A stretch of 64,000 nucleotides of DNA from Amycolatopsis antarctica. GTDB lineage: Bacteria > Actinomycetota > Actinomycetes > Mycobacteriales > Pseudonocardiaceae. The stretch spans positions 1 to 64,000 of the forward strand of contig NZ_NKYE01000009.1 in assembly GCF_002262875.1 (NCBI RefSeq), given 5' to 3'. Each line of letters opens with the position of its first letter. Within the stretch, counting starts at the first letter, position 1. The notes below the pieces were generated by a model. That model did not search any database. It had not been told where the DNA came from and saw only the letters and a program-made list of their open reading frames with translations. Shown piece by piece: positions 52,935 through 62,077 of the stretch. The position numbers and the translations under genes are program-made.

Positions 52935-54104
52935 TCAGGGCAGCGGCGCGCCGTTCCGCACCAGTTCGGCGCCGGCCTCGTAGTCCTCGTCGGCGCCGTG
53001 GGTGAGCACCCCCGCGGTCGCCCCGCGGCGGCCGTACCAGACCGTGAACGCCCCGCCGGAGTGACCGGTGAATCTCGCCTCGTCGACCTCGTCGCCCCAG
53101 GCGGCGTACTTCAGCACCCGGTCGCCGATCACCGACCAGAAGCCGGGAACGCTCGTCCAGCGGCCCGGCGAATCCGCGGCGGCACGGCCGGCCAGTTCCC
53201 CCATCGTCTCCGCCTCGCCCCAGTGCTCCACCGGTAGTGGGCGCCGCGCCGCGGCGTTGTGCGCGAGCGCGACGTCACCGGCGGCGAACACCTCCGGCGC
53301 GCTGGTACGCAGGTGTTCGTCGGTGCGGATCCGCCCCTTCTCGACGGTCAGTCCAGCCTGTTCGGCGAGATCCGCTCGCGGTCGTACACCGGTGGCCAGC
53401 AGCACGATCCCGGCGTCGATCGTCTCGTCCCGGTCGGTGCGCACACGCCGTCCGTCCTCGACGGCGGCCAATGCGGTCCCGGTCCGTACCTCGACGCCCT
53501 CTCCGGTGAGCCAGTCCCGCAGCACCCGGCCCGCGTCCGCACCGAGCCTGCGGCGCTGCGGGACGGAGTCGCGGCAGAGCATGGTGACGCCGAGACCGCG
53601 CCGGGCGAGCGACACGGCTGCCTCGCAGCCGATGAATCCGGAGCCGACGACGACCGCCCCTGACGCGCCATCCGCACGCTCCCGCAGCAGTCGCGCGGAC
53701 GCGGCCGAACGCAGGGTGAGCACGGCGGGATCGCCGGCCCCGGGAACGTCCGGGCGCACCGGCTCGGAACCGGTCGCCAGCAGGCACCGGCCGTAGGTCA
53801 CCGTCCGGCCCGCCCGGGTGGTCACCGTTCGGGCTCCGGTGTCCATTGAGGTCACCGGATCTCCAGGAGAGAACTCGATCCGCCGCTCCCGGTAGTACGC
53901 GGGCGATTCGATGGGCAGTGCGTCCTCACCGGACTCGCCGCGCAGGAAGTCCTTCGACAGCGGTGGCCGTAGATACGGGGGCTCGCCGTCCTCGGACAGC
54001 ATCAGGATCGGCCGCTGCCCGCCCGCCTCGCGGTAGGCGTGTGCCGCGGACAACGCGGCGGGCCCGCCGCCGATGATCAGAAATGGATCCGTTCCCGTTG
54101 CCAT
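52935..54104 (-). CDS. FAD-dependent NAD(P)H oxidoreductase (AIF/ferredoxin-reductase type)
   Basis: 389 residues. FAD-binding LIIGGGPAALSAA at the start, the PYLRPPLSKDFLRG motif of rubredoxin/ferredoxin reductases, NAD(P)H-binding VVVGSGFIGCEAA, the second FAD motif EVFAAGDVA, and a C-terminal reductase domain ending in MGELAGRAAADSPG...WYGRRG. Donates electrons to a ferredoxin, P450 or oxygenase; none is nearby. ATG at 54104 chosen. Confidence 0.88.
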   Translation of the reverse strand: MATGTDPFLIIGGGPAALSAAHAYREAGGQRPILMLSEDGEPPYLRPPLSKDFLRGESGEDALPIESPAYYRERRIEFSPGDPVTSMDTGARTVTTRAGRTVTYGRCLLATGSEPVRPDVPGAGDPAVLTLRSAASARLLRERADGASGAVVVGSGFIGCEAAVSLARRGLGVTMLCRDSVPQRRRLGADAGRVLRDWLTGEGVEVRTGTALAAVEDGRRVRTDRDETIDAGIVLLATGVRPRADLAEQAGLTVEKGRIRTDEHLRTSAPEVFAAGDVALAHNAAARRPLPVEHWGEAETMGELAGRAAADSPGRWTSVPGFWSVIGDRVLKYAAWGDEVDEARFTGHSGGAFTVWYGRRGATAGVLTHGADEDYEAGAELVRNGAPLP

Positions 54105-54241
54105 GCAAGGGAATACCCGGACGCCGGCCGAACAAACGGCGGTCACGGAGAACGCGGCGGCGAAGCCGAAGGATTGAAAACCGCCCACCTGGATATCCCC
54201 TGCGGAGACGACATCGTGCCGGGGTGGGAGAGGTGAGGCGT

Positions 54242-55276
54242 GTGCGTGCTGCGGTACGAGCCCATTCGGACCGGGACACCGGCACCGGCTTCACCACCGA
54301 GGTGGACCGGACCATGGCGGAACTGGCACACCCCGGACAGTGGACGGCGAGGCGGCGCTGGGGCCTGCTCAGCAGCCTGTCCTTTCGCGACGTCCCGCTG
54401 GCCCGGCTGGTCGAGGCGCACCTCGACGCCCTCGCCATCCGGACCGAAATCCTCGGCGCAGGGGCCGGGCAGCACGGGTACTGGGGCGTGTGGGCGGCCG
54501 AGCCCCCGGACGGCCGGGTCACCGCCCGTCCGGACGGCGACGGTGGCTACACCCTCTCCGGTACCAAGAGGTGGTGTTCCGGTTCCCACCTGTGCACCCA
54601 TGCCCTGGTCACCGTGCACGCACCGGACGGTCGCGTCCTGGTCGAGGTGGACCTCGCCCAGGACGCGGTGACACCCTCGGAGGGCGAGTGGACGGGGCTG
54701 GGAATGCGGGGCGCGGACACCGGATCCGTCGCCTTCGACGCGGCCGGGGCCACCGTGGTCGGCGGCCCCGGGTCCTATCTGGACCGTGCCGGGTTCTGGC
54801 ACGCGGCGATCGGGGTGGCGGCCTGCTGGTACGGCGGCGCCGCCGGACTCGCGGCCCCGCTGCGCCGCGCCGGTGCGGCCGGGCGGCTCGACGAGCATGC
54901 CCTCGCCCACCTCGGCGCGGTGGACGCGGCACTGCACGCCGCGCGCTGTGCGCTCCGGGAGGCCGCGGCGACGATCGATCGCCGTGCCCTGGAGCGATCC
55001 GAGCGATCCGAGCGGTCCCATTCGCCCCAGGATTCCGGGGAGCCGGTGCCGGACGCCCGGCGTCGCGCGCTGCGGGTCAGGGCCGTGGTGGAGGCCGCGG
55101 TCACCACTGTCGCCGATCACGTGGGACGGGCGCTCGGCCCCGCCCCGCTCGCCCACGACGCGGATCACGCGCAGCGGCTCGCGGACCTGACGGTCTACGT
55201 GCGGCAGAGCCACGCCGAACGCGATCTGGCCGCGCTCGGCCGGATCGGCGCACCCGAGGACGGTGGAGCGCTGTGA
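54242..55276 (+). CDS. Acyl-CoA dehydrogenase-like protein
   Basis: 344 residues, shorter than the usual 380-400 because the N-terminal helical domain is reduced. The FAD/substrate region (GYWGVWAAEPP, YTLSGTKRWCSGS, GMRGADTGSVAFD) and the C-terminal helical bundle are present. A run of ERS tripeptides around residue 253-262 comes from a direct 9-bp repeat (GAGCGATCC) at about 54992-55018. First gene of a four-gene overlapping operon (ACAD, PIG-L, methyltransferase, GT2), where it may oxidise a non-classical substrate. Confidence 0.82.
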   Translation: MRAAVRAHSDRDTGTGFTTEVDRTMAELAHPGQWTARRRWGLLSSLSFRDVPLARLVEAHLDALAIRTEILGAGAGQHGYWGVWAAEPPDGRVTARPDGDGGYTLSGTKRWCSGSHLCTHALVTVHAPDGRVLVEVDLAQDAVTPSEGEWTGLGMRGADTGSVAFDAAGATVVGGPGSYLDRAGFWHAAIGVAACWYGGAAGLAAPLRRAGAAGRLDEHALAHLGAVDAALHAARCALREAAATIDRRALERSERSERSHSPQDSGEPVPDARRRALRVRAVVEAAVTTVADHVGRALGPAPLAHDADHAQRLADLTVYVRQSHAERDLAALGRIGAPEDGGAL

Positions 55277-56046
55277 CGGCGTCCCAGGCCCGGAATCTCG
55301 ACGGGCCGGGCACACCCGAGCAGGACTGGCAGGCGTGGCCCGGTCTGCGCGAGCTGCCCGTGGTGGATCCGCGTACCGCCGCGGGCGCGGGGTACCCGTG
55401 GGCGGACGTGGTGGTGGTCGCGCCGCATCCGGACGACGAGGTGCTGGGGATCGGCGGGACGATGGCGCTGCTGGCCGGGGCCGGGGTGCGGATCACACTG
55501 ATCTCGGTGACCGACGGCGAGGCGTCCCATCCAGGCAGCCCGACGCTGTCGCCCGACGACCTGCGGCGGCTGCGCGTCGACGAACGGGAGAACGCGCTCG
55601 CCGTGCTCGGCCTCGCCGACATCGAGGTGGTCCGGCTGCGAGTGCCGGACGGTGAGGTGATCGAGCACGAGAACCACGTGGAGCACGTGCTGCGCGATCG
55701 CTTGCGACCTGACTCGCTCTGCCTCGCACCGTGGCACCACGACGGGCATCCGGACCACGATGCCACCGGCCGGGCGGCACTGGCGGCGGCCGAACCGCAC
55801 GCCTGCAGGCTGCTGGCCTACCCGGTGTGGATGTGGCACTGGGCGGAACCCGGGGGCACGGCGGTGCCGTGGTCGACGATGCGAGCCGTGCCGCTGGGTG
55901 ACGAGCTCGCCGCGGCCAAACGCGCCGCGGCCGCCGAGTTCGCCACCCAGGTGGGCCCGCTGTCCGCGGCGGCGGGCGACAAGGCCGTGCTGCCCGGGCA
56001 CATCCTGCGCAGGCTGCTGCGTGACTTCGAGGTGGTACTCGCGTGA
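55273..56046 (+). CDS. PIG-L-family deacetylase (LmbE-like)
   Basis: 257 residues. The zinc-binding motifs are VVAPHPDDEVLGIGG (about 50-64) and HHDGHPDHDATG. Family members remove N-acetyl groups from sugars such as GlcNAc-inositol. GTG start overlaps the preceding stop, and its own stop overlaps the methyltransferase start. Confidence 0.9.
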   Translation: MTASQARNLDGPGTPEQDWQAWPGLRELPVVDPRTAAGAGYPWADVVVVAPHPDDEVLGIGGTMALLAGAGVRITLISVTDGEASHPGSPTLSPDDLRRLRVDERENALAVLGLADIEVVRLRVPDGEVIEHENHVEHVLRDRLRPDSLCLAPWHHDGHPDHDATGRAALAAAEPHACRLLAYPVWMWHWAEPGGTAVPWSTMRAVPLGDELAAAKRAAAAEFATQVGPLSAAAGDKAVLPGHILRRLLRDFEVVLA

Positions 56047-56657
56047 ACCCGGCCGTGCCGCGCGCCTACTTCGACCGGATGTACGCCGGGTCGCCGGATC
56101 CGTGGGGACTGGCCGAACGCTGGTACGAACGGCGGAAGTACGACTGCTCGCTGGCCGCACTGCCGCGACGGCGCTACCGCAGCGGTTTCGAGCCGGGCTG
56201 CTCGGTGGGCGTGCTCTCCGCGCGGCTCGCGGACCGCTGCGACCGGCTGCTCGCCGTGGATCCGGTGCCGGCCGCCGTCGGGCAGGCCGCCGACCGGCTG
56301 GCGGGGCATCCGCATGCCCGTGCCGGTGAGCTCACCGTTCCGGGGGAGTGGCCGGAGGAACGGTTCGACCTGATCGTCGTCAGCGAACTCGCCTACTACC
56401 TCGACGAGGACGGGCGGGCCGCGCTCTGGGCGCGCGCGGCGGGCAGCCTGGAACCGGACGGCACGCTGCTCGCCGTGCACTGGCGGCCCCGGGTTCCCGG
56501 CTACGCCGCCGACGGCGACCAGGTGCACCGGGAACTCGCGCGGCAGGAATCCTTCCGGTGGGCCGGGGGCCACCAGGATCCGGACTTCCTGCTCGACGTG
56601 TACCGGCCCGCGGACGGCGAGCCGCGCTCCGTCGCGCAGCGCGAAGGCCTGCGATGA
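56043..56657 (+). CDS. SAM-dependent methyltransferase (NodS-like)
   Basis: 204 residues. The N-terminal AYFDRMYAGSPDPWGLAERWYERRKY is characteristic of NodS-type N-methyltransferases that act on deacetylated sugars. The nucleotide-binding Gly motif is FEPGCSVGVLSARLAD, followed by LLAVDPVP and the Asp/Tyr motif FDLIVVSELAYYL. It could methylate the amine exposed by the PIG-L enzyme. Confidence 0.88.
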   Translation: MNPAVPRAYFDRMYAGSPDPWGLAERWYERRKYDCSLAALPRRRYRSGFEPGCSVGVLSARLADRCDRLLAVDPVPAAVGQAADRLAGHPHARAGELTVPGEWPEERFDLIVVSELAYYLDEDGRAALWARAAGSLEPDGTLLAVHWRPRVPGYAADGDQVHRELARQESFRWAGGHQDPDFLLDVYRPADGEPRSVAQREGLR

Positions 56658-57343
56658 GTGGGGATCCGGCGGGTTTCGGCCGGATCGCGGTGGTGGTCCC
56701 CGCCCACGACGAGGAACGTCTGCTGCCGTCCTGCCTGCGGTCGTTGCGGGTGGCGGCGGCGGAGGTGCCGCCGGAGGTCGTCGTGACGGTGCTCGTGGCG
56801 GCCGACTCGTGCACCGACCGCACGGTGGCCGTGGCGCGCGCGGCGGGCGCCGACGTACTCGAGATCGATGCCCGGAACGTGGGCGTGAGCAGGCACGCCG
56901 GGATCGCGGCGGCGCTCGGCGGCGCGCGAGCACGAGGGGTGTGGCTGGCGAGCACCGACGCCGACAGCGAGGTTCCGCGCGATTGGCTGACCGCACACCT
57001 CGGGTTCGCGACCGCCGGCTGGGACGCCGTGGCCGGCACCGTGTTCGTCACCGACTGGGGGGTGCGGCCCGCCGGCGTGCGCACCCGGTTCCTGCGCGAG
57101 TACCACCCGGCCGACGGGCACCCGCACGCGCACGGGGCGAACCTGGGCCTCAGCGCCGAGGCATACGAGCGTGCGGGCGGATTCGCCCCGCTCCCCACCG
57201 GCGAGGACGTCGCCCTGCTGGCCGCGGTCGCCGCCGGGGGCGGCCGGGTTCTGCGCACCACCCGCGCCGCCGTCGGTACCAGCGCGCGGGTGCGCGGCCG
57301 CGCACCCGGCGGGTTCGCCGGCCACCTGTCCCTGCTGCGCTGA
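56654..57343 (+). CDS. Glycosyltransferase family 2
   Basis: 229 residues. IAVVVPAHDEERLLPSCLRSL and the nucleotide-binding TDADSEVPRDWL (DxD) mark GT2; SRHAGIAAALGG and ANLGLSAEAYERAGGF lie later. No membrane anchor. Last gene of the operon; a catalytic partner for an amino-sugar glycan or glycolipid. Confidence 0.88.
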   Translation: MSGDPAGFGRIAVVVPAHDEERLLPSCLRSLRVAAAEVPPEVVVTVLVAADSCTDRTVAVARAAGADVLEIDARNVGVSRHAGIAAALGGARARGVWLASTDADSEVPRDWLTAHLGFATAGWDAVAGTVFVTDWGVRPAGVRTRFLREYHPADGHPHAHGANLGLSAEAYERAGGFAPLPTGEDVALLAAVAAGGGRVLRTTRAAVGTSARVRGRAPGGFAGHLSLLR

Positions 57344-57350
57344 CGCGCGG

Positions 57351-58280
57351 TCAGCCGAGGACCGGCGAGGTGCCCTCGAACCGGATGGGCAGCACGTACA
57401 GGCCCCTGGCCAGGCGCTGGCCACCGAGCCAGCCGTGGAAGAAGATGTGCCCGTCGACGACGTCCGCACCGCCGGGGCTCTCGACCGCGCCGCCGAGACC
57501 GTCCGTCGACAACAGCGGTGGCTCGGCCTTGACGAACGGGCCGGACAGATCGGGGCCCACGGCGTAGGACGTGTGGTAGCCGCGGCTGAGGAATTCGTCG
57601 GCGGAGTAGAACAGCACCGTTCCGCCGTCCACCCGCACCGGGGCGGGTGCCTCCACGACGGCCCGCTCCTCGGGCAGATCGGCCCGCAGCAACTCGGTCC
57701 GCGGGCCCGCCAGGGCGAGGCCGTCCGCGGTCAGCCCCTGTGACCAGATGGCCGACGGTGGACCGGGGGAGATGCCGTTGCTCTTGTAGAGCAGGTACCG
57801 GGTGCCGTCGGTGGTGAGATGCGTCTGCGGGTCGATGTCGCCGTTGTCCGCGGGATCGCAGATCAGCGGTGCGGTGCCGGTGGGAGTGAACGGCCCGGTC
57901 GCGGCGTCGGCGGTGGCCACGCCGACGCACATGAGGCCGATCTCGGTCGACACCGCGGAGAAGTACATCAGGAATCCGCCGCCGGGGCGGGGCGTCACGT
58001 CGGGCGCCCAGAATCCGCCGTCCGGATCGGCCCACGAAGGTGCCGCCCCGAGCGCGTCGCCCGCGATCGCCCACGGGCCCGCCGGGCTCGCCGCCTGCGC
58101 GACCGGGATCCTGCCGCTGGCGCTGCTGGTGGAGTACGCGGCGTATCCGGAGTCGGTGGCCACCACGTCGGGGTCGGCGAAGTCCTGGTCGATCAGCAGC
58201 ACCGGTGCCGCCGCACCGGCGGCGGGGGCAACCGGTGCCAGCAGAATGAGCGCCACTGCCACGACGATGCCACGTCTCAT
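57351..58280 (-). CDS. Secreted glycoside hydrolase family 43-like protein
   Basis: 309 residues with signal peptide (MRRGIVVAVALILLAPV, cleavage near AAG-AAAP). Five-bladed beta-propeller features: DQDFADPDVVATDSGY (the catalytic base Asp), FWAPDVTPRPGG, NGDIDPQTHLTTDG and VVEAPAPVRVDGG with the acid Glu. Removes arabinose- or xylose-type residues extracellularly. The gap to the upstream methyltransferase gene holds a perfect palindrome. Confidence 0.85.
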   Translation of the reverse strand: MRRGIVVAVALILLAPVAPAAGAAAPVLLIDQDFADPDVVATDSGYAAYSTSSASGRIPVAQAASPAGPWAIAGDALGAAPSWADPDGGFWAPDVTPRPGGGFLMYFSAVSTEIGLMCVGVATADAATGPFTPTGTAPLICDPADNGDIDPQTHLTTDGTRYLLYKSNGISPGPPSAIWSQGLTADGLALAGPRTELLRADLPEERAVVEAPAPVRVDGGTVLFYSADEFLSRGYHTSYAVGPDLSGPFVKAEPPLLSTDGLGGAVESPGGADVVDGHIFFHGWLGGQRLARGLYVLPIRFEGTSPVLG

Positions 58281-58404
58281 CGGCCCCTCCAGTGCGCGTT
58301 ACCGGTCCCTGGACCGGATGCACCGGACAAGGCGCGCCGAAACCCGCTGTCACCCGGCCGTGGCAGGGTGTCGCGTGCGGACCGAGGCGTGGCGGCCGAG
58401 ATCA

Positions 58405-58431
58405 GTACACATGCGACTGTCGCATGTGTAC
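58405..58431. repeat. 27-bp perfect palindrome
   Basis: Arms GTACACATGCGAC and GTCGCATGTGTAC around a single T. It lies between the end of the zinc-ribbon methyltransferase gene and the start of the GH43-like gene, 124 nt before the latter. No T tract. Fits an operator for a sugar-responsive regulator at least as well as a terminator. Confidence 0.65.
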
Positions 58432-58452
58432 CGACGGCCGGTGCCGGCGAGC

Positions 58453-59523
58453 TCAGCCGGGTTTGGTGGCGAGGAAGCGGTACGCGTTGGACATGCCGCG
58501 ATCGCGCCCGATCGGCGCCACAGCCTTGTCGATGAGCATCGCCACCAGCAGCGCGGGCACGGCGAGCAACCACACGACGGTGCACAGCCGTTTTCGTGCG
58601 GCGCTGGGCGGCGCCTCGTGCCACGGCCGGTCGTCATCGCTGAACTTGGAGGCCAGCAGCAGGTACAGCGCGGCGACCAGGTCGGAGGACTCGTGCGCCT
58701 CCGAACGCTGCTCGGCCACCGGCGTCAGGCCGGAATCGATCGCCGCCCGACGGAGGTTGCGCAGCGGGATCATGTTCAGGTGCTGCGGCTGCAGCCACGG
58801 CATCCAGTACCGGCCGACCAGCCGGTTCCAGCGGCACTCCGGGTCGGGCAGTTCGATCAGCAGGTAGCCGCCGGGAGGCAACGCCGCGGCGGCCGCGGCC
58901 ACCTCCGCGCGCGGGTCCGCGGTGTGCTCCAGGTAGTGGAACATGCTGATCACGTCGTACTCGCCGGCCAGATCCACCGAGCGGTCGACGAAATCGCCGC
59001 GATACGCCTTGCGTACCCAGCCCCGTTCCTGCGCCAGTTCCACTCCCGCGCTGATGTCGAGACCGTCGAACACGGTGTCCGGGTGGACCTCCTTCGCCTC
59101 CCGGCAGAAGTGCCCGTGCCCCATGCCGACGTCCAGCCAGCACACCGGCGTGTGGTGCGGACTGATCATCTCCGCCCTGGAACGGTAACCCCGCGCACTG
59201 GCCTCGAACATCGAGTTCATCTTGGCCTCGCCGAGGCCGTCGTAGATGTCGCGGTAATAGAACTCCAGTCCGTCGCCGTTCAACCGCGGATTCTGGAATA
59301 TGTGCGCGCATTCCCCGCATTGTTCGAGGATGAAACGACCTGGCTTGTGCTGCAACAGATCCGTGGTGCGCAAGCGCACCGACAGGCGATCCGATCCGCA
59401 CCACGGGCAGTCCGCTCGCCGCGGTTCGAAGAACCGTTCGACCCCCGCGGCGATCTCGGCGAGGTAGCGGGGCCTGCGTTCGGCCACGGCTGCGGTCACA
59501 TCCGGCGATTGCTGGTCGGCCAT
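58453..59523 (-). CDS. Class I SAM methyltransferase with N-terminal zinc ribbon
   Basis: 356 residues. Zinc-binding CPWCG (about 39) and CGECAH (about 70), then the methyltransferase core VCWLDVGMGHGHFCREA (about 128) and DVISMFHYLEHTADPRAE (about 188); a C-terminal hydrophobic segment (AVPALLVAMLID) may attach it to the membrane. Resembles C-methyltransferase-type enzymes acting on sugars or lipids; substrate unknown. ATG at 59523 with AAAGGG. Confidence 0.82.
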   Translation of the reverse strand: MADQQSPDVTAAVAERRPRYLAEIAAGVERFFEPRRADCPWCGSDRLSVRLRTTDLLQHKPGRFILEQCGECAHIFQNPRLNGDGLEFYYRDIYDGLGEAKMNSMFEASARGYRSRAEMISPHHTPVCWLDVGMGHGHFCREAKEVHPDTVFDGLDISAGVELAQERGWVRKAYRGDFVDRSVDLAGEYDVISMFHYLEHTADPRAEVAAAAAALPPGGYLLIELPDPECRWNRLVGRYWMPWLQPQHLNMIPLRNLRRAAIDSGLTPVAEQRSEAHESSDLVAALYLLLASKFSDDDRPWHEAPPSAARKRLCTVVWLLAVPALLVAMLIDKAVAPIGRDRGMSNAYRFLATKPG

Positions 59524-59756
59524 TCGCGGTGCCCTTTCGTAGCGGATGCGCGATCGTAGCGTCTCCCGGTGGGCCGGCGATGCCCACCGAGGGCCCGAAT
59601 CGGAACACGTTTCCGGTGGCCCGGTGCCGCACGCCGTCGTTCCGCCGACACGGTGCCGGCTCGCTACGGACAATTCGGTACTACGCGGGGGACCGTGCGG
59701 CGAGCCGGTCCGCGGCGCCGCTCTCCGGGTGACGGGCGTACTAGGATCTCGTGCCC

Positions 59757-61307
59757 ATGGAACCCAGCGCGCACGGTTCCGCAGGCGGCGACCGGACGGA
59801 CGACCTGCGCACCCTGACCCGGCTCGCCACCCGACCGGACGCGGTGGAGGCCATCCTCGGCTGGCTCGCCCGCCGGGTGGGCGGTGCGGTGACGCTGCTC
59901 GGAACGGACGGCGAGGTCGTGGCACCCGCACCGTCGCGTCCCGGCCGGCAGCCCCCGGCCGGTGCGGTGGACGCCGTCGCCGGGCTGTGCCGTGAGGGCA
60001 CGCCGTCCACCGTGCTCATCGGTGACGGACAGGAGTACGCGGTGCATCTCGTCCGCCTCGGCCGGGAGGATTCCCCGCCGTATCTGGTCGCCCGGACCGG
60101 GGCGCGGGACTGTGGTGACCTGCTCGCCGACGCCGCCCGGGTGCTGGGACCGTGCAGTCAGGTCGCCGAGGCGGCGCGGGAGCGAGCCCGGGTGGAGACG
60201 GCGGATGCCCAAACCCGGGAGGCCGTGCTGCACCTGCTGATGATCGGCGCGGTGTCCGCGGCCCGGCGGATCGCCACCACGCTGCGCCCGTCGCTTCCGG
60301 ACCCGGCCCGCGTGCACGTCGTCGAGGGGCCGCGCCGGGGGCTGTCCGCGGTCGCCTCGCGGATGCGGGACGCCACCGGGGCACGCGCGTGGATAGTGCC
60401 GTGTCCGGTCCGGCCGAGCCATCTCATCGCGCTGGCCCCCGTCGCCCGTGGTGACGCGGGGGACCCGGTGCGCCTGGCCAGGGCACTGGTCGCCGAGGCG
60501 CCGGGCTACCGGGTCGGCGTCAGCGACGTGGTGCCGCTGCGGGACGCCGCGACGGGCTACGAGCAGGCGTTCCACGCGCTCGCGGTGGCGCGGGGTGCGC
60601 CCGAGCGGTACGCCGGTGTCGGCGGGCGGGCGGATCTCGTGCCCTTCCTCGGCATGGCCGGGCACGGCTGGGCCCGCGAGGTACTGCACGCCTGCGTGAG
60701 CTTCACCCCCGCCCGGCGGGCCGATCCCGGTGGCGGGGAACTGCTGGACACCCTCAACTCCTGGCTCACCTTCGACAACGCCGCCAGCAGGCATCTCCGG
60801 ATCCACCGCAACACCCTCGCCTCCCGGGTGCGCCTGCTCGGCCGTCTGCTCGGACTGGACCTGGACCGGGTCGGTGACCGGGCCGCCGCGTGGCTCGCCC
60901 TGCGCCTGTACGGCGAACGCGCGTCCCGCGAACTGCCCGGCCCGCTCGTCGCGGCCGAGGGCGCTGTCACCGCCGACACCACCGGTGACACCGCCGCCGA
61001 CACCGCCGCGGCGGAGCGGATGGTGGTGCTGCGCGGCCTTCTCACCGAAGCGCCGGTGCGTGCCTGGGCCGGTGCGCGGCTGCGCCCGCTCGAACACGGC
61101 GGCCCGCCGGGCGGGCTCGACACGGTCCGCGCCTGGCTGGCCGCGGACACTCGGCTGCCCGGGACGGCCACCGCGCTCGGCCTGTCGCTGCCCGGCGTCC
61201 GCAAGCGGCTGGTGCGGGCCGAGGAGGTGCTGGGGTGCTCGCTGCTGCGCGCGCCGAGCTCCAAGTACGAGCTGTGGCTGGCCATGCGCGCACTGGGCCA
61301 CCTCTGA
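59757..61307 (+). CDS. PucR/CdaR-type regulator
   Basis: 516 residues. An N-terminal PAS/GAF-like sensory part is followed by a GGDEF-like/CdaR middle and two PucR-type HTH segments: LRIHRNTLASRVRLLGRLL (about 345) and a second one near the end (ALGLSLPGVRKRLVRAEEVL). A Thr/Asp/Ala repeat linker (TADTTGDTAADTAA) joins them. Having two HTH segments is not typical. No obvious target nearby. Confidence 0.82.
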   Translation: MEPSAHGSAGGDRTDDLRTLTRLATRPDAVEAILGWLARRVGGAVTLLGTDGEVVAPAPSRPGRQPPAGAVDAVAGLCREGTPSTVLIGDGQEYAVHLVRLGREDSPPYLVARTGARDCGDLLADAARVLGPCSQVAEAARERARVETADAQTREAVLHLLMIGAVSAARRIATTLRPSLPDPARVHVVEGPRRGLSAVASRMRDATGARAWIVPCPVRPSHLIALAPVARGDAGDPVRLARALVAEAPGYRVGVSDVVPLRDAATGYEQAFHALAVARGAPERYAGVGGRADLVPFLGMAGHGWAREVLHACVSFTPARRADPGGGELLDTLNSWLTFDNAASRHLRIHRNTLASRVRLLGRLLGLDLDRVGDRAAAWLALRLYGERASRELPGPLVAAEGAVTADTTGDTAADTAAAERMVVLRGLLTEAPVRAWAGARLRPLEHGGPPGGLDTVRAWLAADTRLPGTATALGLSLPGVRKRLVRAEEVLGCSLLRAPSSKYELWLAMRALGHL

Positions 61308-61566
61308 GCGTTCCCGCCTGAACGGCGCGACGGTGCCGCTGTTCGAGCGGAAACCCCCGACGGCGGTCACTGTGCATTCTGGTCCTCGTCAGGCCCACTC
61401 GCCGTCACTAGGGTTTCCGCTGCTCCGTGCCGCGCGCGCGGGGGATGACCGGTCCATTCGCGTGCCTGCCACGCGGGGTACCGGCACCGTGCGCGACGGC
61501 GGGTGCCGTCCCGGTGCGGACGAGGGGGCCGCGCCGGGACGCTACCCGCGTATGCCGGACGGGCCC

Positions 61567-61905
61567 TCAGGCGTTCGCGTCCTGCTTCGCGGTGTCGCGC
61601 CTGGTGGCGTCCAGCCTGCCGGTGCGTGCGGCCCAGCGTTCGAACAGGGCGGTGCCGAACGGGGGGATGCTCGCCACCAGCGCGAGCACCGTCGTGCGCA
61701 TGTCCCAGCGCAGTGGCGCGCGGGCCAGCAGCGAGACGAGGACGTAGCCGACGAAGACGGCACCGTGGATCGGGCCGAAGATCTTCACGCCGATCTCGTC
61801 GCCGACGGCGACGTACTTGAAGAACATGCCGATCAGCAGACCGGCCCAGGAGATCGCCTCGGCCACGGCGAGCAGGCGGAAGCGTCCGACGGGACTGGTG
61901 AGCAC
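61567..61905 (-). CDS. DUF3817 small membrane protein
   Basis: 112 residues with three helices: FRLLAVAEAISWAGLLIGMF, GPIHGAVFVGYVLVSLL and VLALVASIPPFGTALF. The Glu in the first helix and the PxHG turn are family traits. Actinobacterial members are integral membrane proteins of unknown role. Confidence 0.85.
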   Translation of the reverse strand: MLTSPVGRFRLLAVAEAISWAGLLIGMFFKYVAVGDEIGVKIFGPIHGAVFVGYVLVSLLARAPLRWDMRTTVLALVASIPPFGTALFERWAARTGRLDATRRDTAKQDANA

Positions 61906-62077
61906 GGCGCTCTCCCTTCAGCGGTACGGAGATTCGTCCCATTGTGGCGTTTCTCCGGCCGCGGTCGTCCGCCGGGTGCCCGCACCACCTGGTTTGTACG
62001 ACTCTTGTACATCCGGTGGGCAGGCTGTCGTGCGGAAATAACCGAACAGCTTCGTCGGCAGATTGTGAGAGATTGTC

